From Panacagrimonas perspica (GTDB lineage Bacteria; Pseudomonadota; Gammaproteobacteria; Nevskiales; Nevskiaceae): a DNA stretch of 64,000 nt. Below, in pieces: positions 33,405 to 44,588 of the stretch (position 1 is its first letter; each line of letters starts with the position of its first letter). Position numbers and translations under genes: made by a program. The stretch covers positions 1,088,398 to 1,152,397 of the forward strand of contig NZ_SOBT01000009.1 of the NCBI RefSeq assembly GCF_004364935.1. Direction: 5' to 3'. The notes under the pieces were generated by a model. That model was given only the letters and a program-made list of their open reading frames with translations. It was not told where the DNA came from and made no database searches.

Positions 33405-34187
33405 GTGGAATTTCGCGACAAGGTCGTCTTCGTCGCCGGCGGCACCAGCGGCATCAACTTCGGCATCGCGCAGGCCTTCGCCGCTCGCGGCGCCCGGGTG
33501 GCGGTGCTGAGCCGCAGCGAGGAGAAGGTGGAGGCGGCCGTGAAGTCGCTCAAGGCCGGCGGCGGCTGCGCGGTCGGCTTCGCAGGCGATGTCCGCGACA
33601 TCGGATCGATCGAGGCGGCGATGGCGCGCGTGAGCGCGGAGTGGGGCGCGATCGACGTGCTGATCTCCGGCGCTGCCGGAAATTTCCTCGCCGAGGCCGA
33701 GAAGCTGTCCGCGAACGGCTTCAAGACCGTGATCGACATCGATCTGCTCGGATGCTTCAACGTGATGCGCGCCGCTTTCCCGCACCTGCGCAAGCCGGGT
33801 GCCGCCATCGTCAACATCACCGCGCCGCAGTCGTGGCTGCCGACACCCATGCAGATGCACGTCTGCGCTGCGAAGGCCGGCATCGACCAGATCACGCGCA
33901 CCGCCGCAATGGAATGGGGGGCACACGGCATCCGCGTGAACTCCATCGCGCCAGGGCCCATCGCGGAGACCGAGGGCATGCGCCGGCTGGCGCCGACGCC
34001 GGCAGCGGAAAAGGCCTGGACCGACAGCATTCCGCTGCGCCGCTGGGGGACCAAGCGCGAGATCGCCAAGGCAGCGCAGTGGCTGTGCTCGGACGACGCG
34101 GCCTACGTCACCGGCGTGGTGCTGCCGGTGGACGGCGGCTGGTCGTTGGGAGGGTCTGGCGCGATGGCGCGCGCGGTCGTCGCCTGA
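33405..34187 (+). CDS. SDR oxidoreductase, 2,4-dienoyl-CoA reductase-like
   Basis: The 260-residue SDR has the nucleotide loop VAGGTSGINFGIA, SGAAGNFLAEAEKLSANGFK and RVNSIAPGPIAETEGMRRL. This matches the peroxisomal-type 2,4-dienoyl-CoA reductases (DECR2-like). As in that group the usual catalytic tyrosine is absent before the lysine of HVCAAKAG. It would use NADPH to remove the second double bond when unsaturated fatty acids are degraded. GTG 33405 is preferred because GGGGGAGG lies seven bases upstream. Confidence 0.8.
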   Translation: MEFRDKVVFVAGGTSGINFGIAQAFAARGARVAVLSRSEEKVEAAVKSLKAGGGCAVGFAGDVRDIGSIEAAMARVSAEWGAIDVLISGAAGNFLAEAEKLSANGFKTVIDIDLLGCFNVMRAAFPHLRKPGAAIVNITAPQSWLPTPMQMHVCAAKAGIDQITRTAAMEWGAHGIRVNSIAPGPIAETEGMRRLAPTPAAEKAWTDSIPLRRWGTKREIAKAAQWLCSDDAAYVTGVVLPVDGGWSLGGSGAMARAVVA

Positions 34188-34297
34188 CGCCGAAGTCCAT
34201 TCACGCCGCACGACCCCGGACCGGGATACGGCCCTCGCTGGAGAACGTTTTACGCCAGCGCCGAAACGTGCCGTCACGCAACAGCATCCGCAGCTTT

Positions 34298-35665
34298 CTA
34301 GCGTTCCAGCAATGACGGGAATGCACGCTGCGCACAGTTGCGGCGTTCGCACACCTTGCAGCCGAGCCCGATGCGCGTCGACGCATCGGGCTCGGTCAGG
34401 TCGAGGCCGCGGGAGTACACGAGCCGGTGCGCGTGGCGCAGATCGCAGCCCAGGCTCACGGCGAACGTTTTCTGCGGCCGCCCGTAACCGATCGGGCCGC
34501 TCACCACCTGCCGCGCGATCCAGAAGTAGCTGCGTCCGTCCGGCATGCCGGCTATCTGCGTGAGCACGCGCTCGGGCTGGCTGAAGGCCTCGTAGACGAT
34601 CCAAAGCGGACAGGTGCCACCGACGCGGGAGAAGTGGAAGTCGGAGGCCGAGTGTCGCTTCGACACGTTGCCCGCGCGGTCCACGCGCACGAAGAAGAAC
34701 GGCAGCCCCGGCATGCCGGGACGCTGCAGCGTCGAGAGGCGGTGACAGACCGCCTCGAATCCGACACCGAAGCGATTGGCGAGACGCTCGATGTCGTAGG
34801 CCACTTCCTCCGCGGACTGCAGGAACGCCACGTACGGCATCGTCAGCGCGCCGGCGAAATAATTCGCCAGGCCCATGCGCGCGAGGCGACGCGACTCGTC
34901 GCTGGTGAAGGCGCTGTCGCGTAGCAGCGCATCGAGCACGTCACCGGCTTCGAGCAGCGCGAGCTGGAACGACATCTGGAACGCCTGCTGACCCGGGCGC
35001 AGGAAATCCGCCAGGACGAGCGTTCGCGTGGCCGCGTCGTAGCGATGCTTGTCGGCGCCGGTGTCGCTGCCGCTGCTCGTCACGATGCGCACGCCGTGCT
35101 TGTCGCGCAGCCGCTGCGCGAGCCGCGGCGCGGCGTCGCCGATGGTCAGCGCCGCATCGCGGAAGATCATCTCGGCGGCCTCGTCGAGTTCCTCGACGTG
35201 GTTGTGCCGCCGGTTGAGGTAGTCACGCACTTCCTCGTGCTGGCCGAGCATGCTGAAGGACGGCAGTCGCTGCTGGTCGCCCAGCGCGCCGAGCAAACCG
35301 TCCGCGCGATCGTTGGCACTACGGGCGCGGCGATGCAGTTCGAGAATCGAACGCGCGACGGCCGGCATGTTCGCAGCCAGCGATCGCAGCTCGGCCGTGG
35401 AGATCGACTCCGATCCGGCGTCCGCCAGCACTTCGCGCACCTCGGCGATCAGCCGCGACTCGTCGTCCTCCGAGAACACCTGCGGATCCAGGCCGAGCTG
35501 CGAATGGATGCGCAGCAGCACCGGCACCGTCAGCGGCCGCTGGTTGTGTTCGATCTGGTTGAGATAGCTCGGCGAGATGCCCAGCGACTTGGCGAGCGCG
35601 ACCTGGCTGATGCCGCGCTCCTCGCGCAGCCGTTGCAGGCGCACGCCCATGAAGGCCTTTGCCAT
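34298..35665 (-). CDS. Short-chain acyl-CoA-type XRE regulator (ScfR/RamB-like)
   Basis: The 455-residue protein has an N-terminal XRE helix-turn-helix ([37 protein letters not shown]). A central IrrE-like region with [14 protein letters not shown] follows, and then a C-terminal domain ending in [12 protein letters not shown]. This is the RamB/ScfR family, which senses short-chain acyl-CoAs and controls acetate, propionate or branched-chain catabolism. It is divergent from the valine-degradation genes and likely controls them. ATG 35665 is chosen, with 35650 also possible. The REP doublet at 35696 lies between it and mmsA. Confidence 0.85.
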   Translation of the reverse strand: MAKAFMGVRLQRLREERGISQVALAKSLGISPSYLNQIEHNQRPLTVPVLLRIHSQLGLDPQVFSEDDESRLIAEVREVLADAGSESISTAELRSLAANMPAVARSILELHRRARSANDRADGLLGALGDQQRLPSFSMLGQHEEVRDYLNRRHNHVEELDEAAEMIFRDAALTIGDAAPRLAQRLRDKHGVRIVTSSGSDTGADKHRYDAATRTLVLADFLRPGQQAFQMSFQLALLEAGDVLDALLRDSAFTSDESRRLARMGLANYFAGALTMPYVAFLQSAEEVAYDIERLANRFGVGFEAVCHRLSTLQRPGMPGLPFFFVRVDRAGNVSKRHSASDFHFSRVGGTCPLWIVYEAFSQPERVLTQIAGMPDGRSYFWIARQVVSGPIGYGRPQKTFAVSLGCDLRHAHRLVYSRGLDLTEPDASTRIGLGCKVCERRNCAQRAFPSLLER

Positions 35666-35695
35666 CTCAGGCCTCGCGAACGCGAAGCGCGATGC

Positions 35696-35762
35696 GTAGC
35701 CCGGGTGCAACCCGGGGCCCGCCTTTCCGAGAGCGGCGCATCCCGGGTTGCACCCGGGCTAC
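35696..35762. repeat. REP-type palindromic doublet
   Basis: The arm beginning GTAGCCCGGGTGCAA at 35696 is perfectly complementary over 21 nt to the arm ending TTGCACCCGGGCTAC at 35762. It occupies the divergent promoter region of the ScfR-like regulator and mmsA. Confidence 0.85.
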
Positions 35763-35899
35763 TTCGCAAGATTCGCAAACAGGCGTTTCGACCTTCGCAA
35801 TCCTTCGCATTTTTAACCCTTCCTGCGCGCTATCGGATGCGAATAATGCAAAACATCGCGCGGCATGAACAGCGCCGCGTTCTCACACGACGAGATCCC

Positions 35900-37429
<1,530 letters not shown>

Positions 37430-37456
37430 TCCGACGGCTGGAACCGGACGCCCGCC

Positions 37457-38617
37457 ATGGACTTCGGTCTGAGCGAGGATCAGCTCGCCTACCAGCAGGC
37501 CGCACGCGATTTCGCGCGCGGTGAGCTGGCACCGCACGCGGCGGAATGGGACGCCAAGAGCGAGTTCCCGATCGAGACGATCCGCCGCGCGGGTGAGCTG
37601 GGCTTCTGCGGCATCTACACGCCCGAAGCGCTCGGCGGCCTGGGACTGTCGCGGCTCGACGCGTCGGTGATCCTCGAAGAACTCGCCGCCGGCTGCACCA
37701 GCACCACGGCCTACATCACGATCCACAACATGGCCACGTGGATGGTGGCCACGTTCGCGCAGCCTGGCGTTCGCGAAAACTGGGTGCCACGCCTGGCACG
37801 CGGCGAAGCACTGGGCAGCTATTGCCTGACCGAGCCGGGTGCCGGATCCGACGCGGCGTCGATCAAGACGCGCGCCGACAAGCGCGACGGCCGCTATGTT
37901 CTCAACGGCGGCAAGGCGTTCATCTCCGGCGCGGGCGCGACGGATCTGCTGGTGGTGTTCGCGCGCACGGGCGCTCCGGGTGCGAAGGGCATCTCGACGT
38001 TCGCGGTGCCGGCGGACAGCAAGGGCATCCGCTTCGGCAAGCGCGAACACAAGATGGGCTGGAACAGCCAGCCCACGCGCACGATCGCCTTCGACGACGT
38101 CGAGATCGACGGGGGCCATCGCCTCGGTGCCGAAGGCGAAGGCTTCTCCATCGCGATGAAGGGGCTCGACGGCGGGCGCATCAACATCGCGACCTGCTCG
38201 GTGGGCACCGCTCAGGCGGCGCTCGATCGTGCGCAGGAGCATCTGAATTCGCGCAAGCAGTTCGGCCAGATGCTCTCGCAGTTCCAGGCGCTGCAGTTCC
38301 GTCTCGCGGACATGGTCACCGAGCTGGTGTCTGCGCGACAGATGGTGCGACTCGCCGCGTGGAAGCTCGACACCGGCAGCCCCGATGCCACGACGTACTG
38401 CGCGATGGCCAAGCGCTTCGCCACCGACGTGGGATTCGAAGTGGCGAACCAGGCGCTGCAACTGCACGGCGGCTACGGCTACAGCCGCGAGTTCCCGCTG
38501 GAACGGCACGTCCGCGACAGCCGCGTACACCAGATCCTCGAAGGAACCAACGAAATCATGCGGGTGATCGTCGCCCGCGCCGTGCTGCGCGAAGGCGCGA
38601 CCGAGGACTTGCGATGA
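37457..38617 (+). CDS. Isobutyryl-CoA dehydrogenase
   Basis: The 386-residue acyl-CoA dehydrogenase has YCLTEPGAGSDAASI, VLNGGKAFISGAG and LHGGYGYSREFP. The catalytic glutamate is in ILEGTNEIM, the short/branched-chain position. It oxidises isobutyryl-CoA to methacrylyl-CoA. It lies 27 bp after mmsA, and the full set of later valine enzymes follows, which favours isobutyryl-CoA as substrate. Confidence 0.88.
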   Translation: MDFGLSEDQLAYQQAARDFARGELAPHAAEWDAKSEFPIETIRRAGELGFCGIYTPEALGGLGLSRLDASVILEELAAGCTSTTAYITIHNMATWMVATFAQPGVRENWVPRLARGEALGSYCLTEPGAGSDAASIKTRADKRDGRYVLNGGKAFISGAGATDLLVVFARTGAPGAKGISTFAVPADSKGIRFGKREHKMGWNSQPTRTIAFDDVEIDGGHRLGAEGEGFSIAMKGLDGGRINIATCSVGTAQAALDRAQEHLNSRKQFGQMLSQFQALQFRLADMVTELVSARQMVRLAAWKLDTGSPDATTYCAMAKRFATDVGFEVANQALQLHGGYGYSREFPLERHVRDSRVHQILEGTNEIMRVIVARAVLREGATEDLR

Positions 38618-38632
38618 AGTTGGAAAACCCAT

Positions 38633-38716
38633 TCAACGCAGAGGCGCAAAGGACGCAGAGGAATCCAAAACCTTTTTTTCCTTTCTTCTTTTGCGTTCTT
38701 TGCGCCTCTGCGTTCA
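38633..38716. repeat. Long inverted repeat with CGCAAAGG core
   Basis: The 23-nt arm at 38635-38657 starts AACGCAGAGGCGCAAAGG. It is complementary, with one mismatch, to 38692-38714, which ends CGCCTCTGCGTT. The loop is T-rich. The element fills the gap between isobutyryl-CoA dehydrogenase and enoyl-CoA hydratase. A related palindrome is at 60141-60242, with degenerate arms at 47194 and 62313. Confidence 0.8.
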
Positions 38717-38738
38717 CCGCTGTTCATAGAGACCCCAC

Positions 38739-39521
38739 ATGAGCGAATACATCAACCTCAAGCTGGAGAAGCGCGGCCACACGGCCATCGTCACGCTCTC
38801 CAATCCCCCTGCTCACACCTGGACGGCCGAAAGCCTGCGCTCGCTGCGCGAGCTGGTCTCTGACCTGAACGTGGATCGCAACATCTACGCGCTGGTGATC
38901 ACCGGTGAAGGTGCGAAGTTCTTCTCGGCCGGCGCGGACCTGAAACTGTTCGCCTCCGGCGACAAGGCCGTCGCACGCGACATGGCGTCGCGCTTCGGCG
39001 AAGCCTTCGAGACGCTCAGCGCGTTTCGCGGCGTCAGCATCGCGGCGATCAACGGCTACGCGATGGGCGGCGGGCTGGAATGCGCGCTGGCCTGTGACCT
39101 GCGCATCGCCGAGGAACAGGCACAGCTCGCGCTGCCGGAAGCCGGCGTCGGCCTGCTGCCTTGCGCGGGCGGCACGCAGAACCTTGCGCTGCTGGTCGGC
39201 GAAGGCTGGGCCAAGCGGATGATCTTGTGCGGCGAGCGCATCGACGCTGCGACCGCGCTGCGCATCGGCCTGGTCGAACAGGTCGTGCCAGGGGGCACGT
39301 CGCTGGAGGCCGCGCTCAAGCTCGCGGAGTCCGTCGCCAAGCAGAGTCCCAGCAGCGTCACTGCGTGCAAGAAGCTGATCCAGGGCACGCGCAACACGCC
39401 GCTGTCGCAACTGCTGCCGCTCGAGCGCGATGCGTTCGTCGACCTGTTCGACACGCAGGACCAGAAGGAAGGCGTCAGCGCGTTCCTGCAGAAGCGCAAG
39501 CCGGAGTGGAAGAATGGCTGA
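38739..39521 (+). CDS. Enoyl-CoA hydratase
   Basis: The 260-residue crotonase has the oxyanion-hole loops FFSAGADLKLF and GYAMGGGLECALACD. Both catalytic glutamates are present: in GGGLECAL and in LPEAGVGLLPCAGGTQ. It would hydrate methacrylyl-CoA to 3-hydroxyisobutyryl-CoA in this valine operon. Its stop overlaps the start of the hydrolase at 39514 by eight bases. Confidence 0.88.
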   Translation: MSEYINLKLEKRGHTAIVTLSNPPAHTWTAESLRSLRELVSDLNVDRNIYALVITGEGAKFFSAGADLKLFASGDKAVARDMASRFGEAFETLSAFRGVSIAAINGYAMGGGLECALACDLRIAEEQAQLALPEAGVGLLPCAGGTQNLALLVGEGWAKRMILCGERIDAATALRIGLVEQVVPGGTSLEAALKLAESVAKQSPSSVTACKKLIQGTRNTPLSQLLPLERDAFVDLFDTQDQKEGVSAFLQKRKPEWKNG

Positions 39522-40668
39522 CGACGCCGGCAACACCGCGGTCGTGCTGCTGCGCGAGATCGCGGCAGGCGGCGGGAAGAAGATCGGCCACGCGACCTTG
39601 AACGCCGAGAAGGCGCTCAACGCGCTGTCGCTCGACATGGTGCGGGCACTCGATGCCGCGCTGGTGCGATGGGCCAAGGATGCGTCCGTCGCCTGCGTCG
39701 TCATCGATGGCGCCGGCGACAAGGGTTTCTGCGCCGGCGGTGACGTGCGCTTCCTGCGCGACGCATCGCTGTCGTTCAAGGGCGTGGGTCCGAATCCGCA
39801 GGCCGAGGCTTTCTTCGCCGAGGAATATCGTCTCGATCATCGCATCCACACCTACCCGAAGCCGGTGATGGTCTGGGGCGGCGGCATCGTCATGGGCGGC
39901 GGCCTCGGCCTGCTGGCCGGTGCGAGTCACCGCGTGCTCACCGAGACCTCGCGCATCGCGATGCCGGAGATCACGATCGGGCTGTTCCCGGACGTGGGCG
40001 GGAGCTGGTTCCTGCCGCGCATGCCGGGTCGCGCGGGGCTGTTCCTTGCGCTCACCGGCGCGGCGATCAACGCGTCGGATGCCTTGTACCTGGGGCTCGG
40101 CGATCACCTCGTCGCCACCGGTGATCGCGGCCGCGTGCTCGAAGCGCTGACGCGTGCCACGTGGTCGACTGGCGCGGACGACAACCGCTCTCGCCTCACC
40201 TTCCTGCTGCGTGAGTTCTCGCTGCGCAAGGACGCGGCACCCGAATCCAACGTGCGCAAGCACGCCGACGCGATCGCACGCATGACCGAAGGCGCGACGC
40301 TGGCCGAAGCGCGCCAGCAGATCACCGGCTACACCGGCGAAGACGCGTGGCTCAAGCGCGCCGCCGCTGCGCTGGCCTCCGGATCGCCGACCACGGCGGC
40401 GCTGATCTGGGAATTGCGCCGTCGCGCGCAGCACCTGGGCCTCGCGGACGTGTTCCGCATGGAGCTGATCGTGGCGTTGCAGTGCTGTGCGCATCCCGAT
40501 TTTCCGGAAGGCGTGCGCGCGCTGCTGATCGAGAAGGACAACAAGCCGAAGTGGACGCCGGCCACGCAGGAAGCGGTCACCGCCGCCTGGGTCGAAGAGC
40601 ACTTCACGGCGCCGTGGTCAGCACTCGCCAACGAGGTCAGCCCGCTGGCCGACCTGGGCCGCCCGTAG
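39514..40668 (+). CDS. 3-hydroxyisobutyryl-CoA hydrolase
   Basis: The 384-residue crotonase-fold hydrolase has GFCAGGDVRFLRD and a long variant of the second loop, IVMGGGLGLLAGASHRVL. AMPEITIGLFPDVGGSWFLPRM carries the Glu and Asp typical of HIBYL-CoA hydrolases. It releases free 3-hydroxyisobutyrate and CoA, the unusual thioester-cleaving step of valine breakdown. ATG 39514 overlaps the hydratase stop. Its own stop TAG lies inside the REP element that begins at 40665. Confidence 0.9.
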   Translation: MADDAGNTAVVLLREIAAGGGKKIGHATLNAEKALNALSLDMVRALDAALVRWAKDASVACVVIDGAGDKGFCAGGDVRFLRDASLSFKGVGPNPQAEAFFAEEYRLDHRIHTYPKPVMVWGGGIVMGGGLGLLAGASHRVLTETSRIAMPEITIGLFPDVGGSWFLPRMPGRAGLFLALTGAAINASDALYLGLGDHLVATGDRGRVLEALTRATWSTGADDNRSRLTFLLREFSLRKDAAPESNVRKHADAIARMTEGATLAEARQQITGYTGEDAWLKRAAAALASGSPTTAALIWELRRRAQHLGLADVFRMELIVALQCCAHPDFPEGVRALLIEKDNKPKWTPATQEAVTAAWVEEHFTAPWSALANEVSPLADLGRP

Positions 40669-40722
40669 CCCGGACGAAGTCCGGGACGGAACACGCAGAA
40701 CCCCGGACATCGTCCGGGCTAC
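40665..40722. repeat. REP-type palindromic doublet
   Basis: Arms at 40665-40685 (starting GTAGCCCGGACGAAG) and 40702-40722 are complementary with one mismatch. The TAG of the first arm is the stop codon of the preceding hydrolase gene. The element separates that gene from mmsB. Confidence 0.85.
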
Positions 40723-40744
40723 CGAATTCAACGAGGAGAACATC

Positions 40745-41632
40745 ATGCGGATCGCCTTCCTGGGCCTGGGCAACATGGGTGCGCCGATGGCGCAGAACCT
40801 GATCAAGGCCGGTCATGAGCTGACCGTTTTCGATCTCGTCGCGGCCAGCGTCGACAAGCTGGTCAAGGACGGCGCCAAGGCCGGACGCGATGCGGCCGAC
40901 GCGGTGCGCAACGCCGAGGTCGTGGTCACGATGCTGCCGAGCAGCGCCGCGGTGAAGCGGCTGTACCTCGGCGACGGCGGCGTACTCGCACACGCGGCGG
41001 CCGGCGCGCTGCTGATCGACAGCAGCACGATTTCGCCGGACGTCTCGCGCGAAGTGGCGACGGCGGCAGTTGCCAAGGGTTTCGCGATGATCGATGCGCC
41101 GGTCTCCGGCGGCACCGCCGGTGCGGCGGCCGGCACGCTGACGTTCATCGTCGGCGGTGAAGCCGCAGCGCTGGAACGCGCGCGTCCCTTGCTCGAGAAG
41201 ATGGGCAAGAACGTCTTCCATGCCGGCGCCAGCGGCGCCGGCCAGATCGCCAAGATCTGCAACAACATGCTGCTCGGCATCCACATGCTCGGCACCTGCG
41301 AAGCCATCAACCTGGGCACGCGTCTCGGGCTGGATCCGAAGGTGTTGTCCGACGTGATGGCCAAGAGCTCCGGTCGCAACTGGTCGCTGGAGCTGTACAA
41401 CCCCTGGCCCGGCGTGATGGAGAACGTGCCGGCGTCGCGCGAGTACAAGGGCGGATTCGGCACCGACCTGATGCTCAAGGATCTCGGACTCTCGCAGGAA
41501 GCCTCGCAGTCCGCGGGCGTCGCCACGCCGCTCGGCGCGCTGACGCGTCAGCTCTATCAGCTCCACAGCGGACGCGGCTACGGCGCGCTGGATTTCTCCA
41601 GCATCGTCGACGCGCTGCGCGCAGGCGCCTAG
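40745..41632 (+). CDS. mmsB: 3-hydroxyisobutyrate dehydrogenase
   Basis: The 295-residue beta-hydroxyacid dehydrogenase has IAFLGLGNMGAPMAQNL, the substrate-binding DAPVSGGTAGA, and the catalytic-lysine region GAGQIAKICNN. It oxidises 3-hydroxyisobutyrate to methylmalonate semialdehyde with NAD. AACGAGGAGAA precedes the ATG. It completes the valine pathway encoded in the preceding 5 kb. Confidence 0.92.
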   Translation: MRIAFLGLGNMGAPMAQNLIKAGHELTVFDLVAASVDKLVKDGAKAGRDAADAVRNAEVVVTMLPSSAAVKRLYLGDGGVLAHAAAGALLIDSSTISPDVSREVATAAVAKGFAMIDAPVSGGTAGAAAGTLTFIVGGEAAALERARPLLEKMGKNVFHAGASGAGQIAKICNNMLLGIHMLGTCEAINLGTRLGLDPKVLSDVMAKSSGRNWSLELYNPWPGVMENVPASREYKGGFGTDLMLKDLGLSQEASQSAGVATPLGALTRQLYQLHSGRGYGALDFSSIVDALRAGA

Positions 41633-41663
41633 CGGGCTCTGCTCCTCGACGTCCACGCTGCGG

Positions 41664-43280
41664 ATGAAGGATTTCGGCAGCTACGACTACGTCATCCTCG
41701 GCGGCGGCACGGCGGGCTGCGTGCTGGCCAACCGCCTGTCGCAGGATCCCGCCGTCTCGGTCCTGCTGCTCGAGGCGGGCGAGAAGGATGACTGGATCTG
41801 GATCCAGATTCCGGTCGGCTATCTCTACTGCATCGGCAATCCGCGGACCGACTGGTGTTACCGGACGCAGGACGAGGAAGGCCTCGGTGGCCGCAACATC
41901 GGCTACGCGCGCGGCCGCGTGCTCGGCGGAAGCTCGTCGATCAACGCGATGATCTACATGCGCGGTCAACGGCGCGATTACGACGAATGGGCGCAGCTCA
42001 CCCGCGACGCGTCGTGGAACTGGGATCAGGTGTTGCCCGTCTTCAAGCGCGCGGAGGACCACTGGCGCGGCGGTGATGCGTACCACGGCAGCGGCGGCGA
42101 GCTGCGCGTCGAGCAGCAGCGACTGCGATGGGACATCCTCGATCGCTTCGCCGACGCGGCCGAGCAGGCCGGCATTCCGCGCACCTCGGATTTCAACACC
42201 GGCGACAACGAGGGTTCGGGCAAATTCGAAGTCACGCAGCGCCGCGGATGGCGATGGAGTGCGGCCAAGGCTTTCCTGCGGCCCGCATCGAAACGTCCGA
42301 ACCTGCGCGTCGTCACCGGCGCCCTGATCGACAAGCTCGTGCTGGACGGATCGCGCGTCAGCGGCGTCGAATTCTCGCGCGGCGACGAACGCCTTCGCGT
42401 GTCCGCGAACATCGAGACGGTGCTGGCGGCGGGATCCATCGGATCACCCGCCATCCTCCAGCGATCGGGCATCGGCGATGCCCGCAGGCTCGCGACCCTG
42501 GGCATCGAGCCGCGTGTAAACCTGCCGGGTGTCGGCGCCAACCTGCAGGATCATCTGCAGCTGCGCTCGATCTACCGGATCGAAGGGATCCGCTCGCTCA
42601 ACCAGCACGCCAACAGTCGTTGGGGCCAGCTGCTGATGGGGCTGGAGTACGCGTGGCGACGCAGCGGTCCGCTGAGCATGGCGCCCAGCCAGCTCGGCGT
42701 GTTCACGCGCTCCGATCCGTCGCAGGCGACGCCGAACCTGGAGTATCACGTGCAGCCGCTGTCGCTCGAGAAGTTCGGCGATCCGCTGCATCGCTTCCCT
42801 GCGTTCACGGCCAGCGTCTGCGCATTGCGGCCGACGTCGCGCGGCACGGTCGAGATCGTCTCGCCGCACGCGGCGGACGCTCCCCGCATCTCGCCGCGTT
42901 ATCTCTCGTCGGAACATGATCGGCGGGTCGCGGCGGACGCATTGCGACTGACGCGGCGCATCGTCTCGATGCCGGCGCTCGCGCCGTATCGGCCCGACGA
43001 GTATTTACCGGGCGCGCGATTCCAGAGCGACGACGAATTGGCCGTCGCGGCGGGTGTCGTCGGCACCACCATCTTCCATCCCGTCGGCACCTGCAGGATG
43101 GGCCGCGACGACGATGCACAGGCCGTCGTGGATTCGCGTCTGCGCTTGCGCGGCATCGCGGGGCTGCGCATCGCCGACGCGTCGATCATGCCGACCATCA
43201 CCTCGGGCAACACCAACGCGCCGACGGCGATGATCGCGGAGAAGGCCGCTGCGATGATTCGCGAGGATCGTCGCCGCTGA
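41664..43280 (+). CDS. GMC-family FAD alcohol/choline dehydrogenase (AlkJ-like)
   Basis: The 538-residue flavoenzyme begins YDYVILGGGTAGCVLANRLS (FAD fold), has GMC signature 1 in GRVLGGSSSINAMIYMRG, and ends with the catalytic-histidine region FHPVGTCRMG and TSGNTNAPTAMIAEKAA. The family includes choline dehydrogenase and AlkJ, the membrane-associated alkanol dehydrogenase of Pseudomonas alk operons. Given two alkB genes here, alkanol oxidation is possible. It follows mmsB by 31 bp, so another alcohol substrate is equally possible. Confidence 0.85.
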   Translation: MKDFGSYDYVILGGGTAGCVLANRLSQDPAVSVLLLEAGEKDDWIWIQIPVGYLYCIGNPRTDWCYRTQDEEGLGGRNIGYARGRVLGGSSSINAMIYMRGQRRDYDEWAQLTRDASWNWDQVLPVFKRAEDHWRGGDAYHGSGGELRVEQQRLRWDILDRFADAAEQAGIPRTSDFNTGDNEGSGKFEVTQRRGWRWSAAKAFLRPASKRPNLRVVTGALIDKLVLDGSRVSGVEFSRGDERLRVSANIETVLAAGSIGSPAILQRSGIGDARRLATLGIEPRVNLPGVGANLQDHLQLRSIYRIEGIRSLNQHANSRWGQLLMGLEYAWRRSGPLSMAPSQLGVFTRSDPSQATPNLEYHVQPLSLEKFGDPLHRFPAFTASVCALRPTSRGTVEIVSPHAADAPRISPRYLSSEHDRRVAADALRLTRRIVSMPALAPYRPDEYLPGARFQSDDELAVAAGVVGTTIFHPVGTCRMGRDDDAQAVVDSRLRLRGIAGLRIADASIMPTITSGNTNAPTAMIAEKAAAMIREDRRR

Positions 43281-43332
43281 GCGCTGACGGGTCGCGAAGC
43301 AGGGCGGCTCGGCCATCCTTCATACTTCGCGG

Positions 43333-44040
43333 ATGACGCTCGTCGAATCCCTGTCCCGCATCGGCTTTGCACGGCTTCTGCCGGCCGAGTCGCGCGGCTT
43401 GATCGAAGCCTGCGGGAGCCTCGCCGACTGGGATGCTTTCTGCGCGAGCTGGAACGACCTGCCGCACGACGGCTACATGGCGGACGGCGGGCGTTATCGA
43501 CGGCGACGCCACGCCACGTTCGCGGTATCGCGAGCCGGCGACAGTGAACGAAGGCCGCACCAGCCGCACTACCAGAGCCGCGACTACAACCCGCTCAACG
43601 GCGGCGTGGTCCGCTGGTTCGAGCCGATCGAAGAGAGCGTGGCCACCGGCCCGACGATGGGCACGATGCTGCGGTTCTGCGCGCAGGTGTTCGACGCGCT
43701 GGCGCCGCCCGAGGTCGCGACGTGGCACGTCGAGGTGCACCAGTTCCGTATCGAGGCAGCCGGCGATGTGGTCGGGAATCCCACACCGGAAGGCCGGCAT
43801 CAGGACGGCGTGGATTACGTGCTCGTGCTGATGATCCGGCGCCAGAACATCGCGAGCGGCACGACGACACTCCACACGGTGGACGGCTGCGATCTCGGGA
43901 GTTTCGCGTTGGAGCAGCCCTTCGACGCGGTGCTGCTCGACGATGCGCGGGTGCTGCACGGCGTGACGCCGGTCCGGCCCATCGATCCCGCGCAGCCGGC
44001 GTATCGGGACGTGGTGGTGGTGACGTTCCGCAGAGTCTGA
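43333..44040 (+). CDS. 2-oxoglutarate/Fe(II) dioxygenase, amino-acid hydroxylase-like
   Basis: The 235-residue protein contains the iron facial triad His156-x-Asp158 (GRHQDGVDYV) and His209 (RVLHGVTPV), with Arg225 as the likely 2-oxoglutarate anchor. The layout, with EVHQFRI and the C-terminal YRDVVVVTFRR, resembles the 2OG-Fe dioxygenase family that includes the L-isoleucine 4-hydroxylase IDO. Its position behind branched-chain catabolic genes is suggestive of a branched-chain amino acid substrate, but no substrate can be read from the sequence. Confidence 0.72.
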   Translation: MTLVESLSRIGFARLLPAESRGLIEACGSLADWDAFCASWNDLPHDGYMADGGRYRRRRHATFAVSRAGDSERRPHQPHYQSRDYNPLNGGVVRWFEPIEESVATGPTMGTMLRFCAQVFDALAPPEVATWHVEVHQFRIEAAGDVVGNPTPEGRHQDGVDYVLVLMIRRQNIASGTTTLHTVDGCDLGSFALEQPFDAVLLDDARVLHGVTPVRPIDPAQPAYRDVVVVTFRRV

Positions 44041-44062
44041 TCGCGGGATCGGAGCGGGACGT

Positions 44063-44401
44063 CTACTCGTCGGCCACTTCCGGCTCGGGCGGTTCCGACA
44101 CCCGCACCAGCACCAGCAGCGTGGCCATCTCGCCACCGGCCATGACGAGCGTCTCGGCGTCGGCCTTCATCGCGAACACCTCGACTTCGCCATCGCGGTC
44201 GATGCGCAATTGCCCGTACTGCACCTGCCACTTGATCGGCTGGTTCTGGTAGCTGCCGGTGCCGTCGCCGTTCAACTGCAGGTCGATCGGCTGCCCCCGG
44301 TACGCGCCGATCCAGTGGCCGACGAGGCGCGGGATGATGGCGGCCTGCAGCGGCATCGTCATCAGCAAGAGGATGATCCCGATACGGCGCCAGGCGTTCA
44401 C
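44063..44401 (-). CDS. Small exported protein of unknown function
   Basis: The 112-residue product from GTG 44401 has a signal sequence (AWRRIGIILLLMTMPLQA). A beta-rich mature domain with HWIGAYRGQPIDLQLNGDGTGSYQNQPIKW follows, ending in an acidic tail. GGAG lies nine bases before the GTG; longer in-frame starts lack a signal. It resembles small periplasmic proteins that measure or bind ligands in a lipocalin-like fold, but I recognise no family. Confidence 0.6.
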   Translation of the reverse strand: MNAWRRIGIILLLMTMPLQAAIIPRLVGHWIGAYRGQPIDLQLNGDGTGSYQNQPIKWQVQYGQLRIDRDGEVEVFAMKADAETLVMAGGEMATLLVLVRVSEPPEPEVADE

Positions 44402-44588
44402 GGTCTCGGTCTCCAGCGGAATCGGGGAAGGTGTGCGCGAGCATAGCAGCGCGCTCCGGCCGGTCCGGATGAAACCGGCGCCGGGCATCCGGAACGCGCC
44501 ATTTCTGTTGAGGCCTGTTGCGTTGTGACGGCCGGATCGGCCTCGCTACGATCGGCGCCACCCGAAGCCGAAGTCCCAGGAAACCGAC

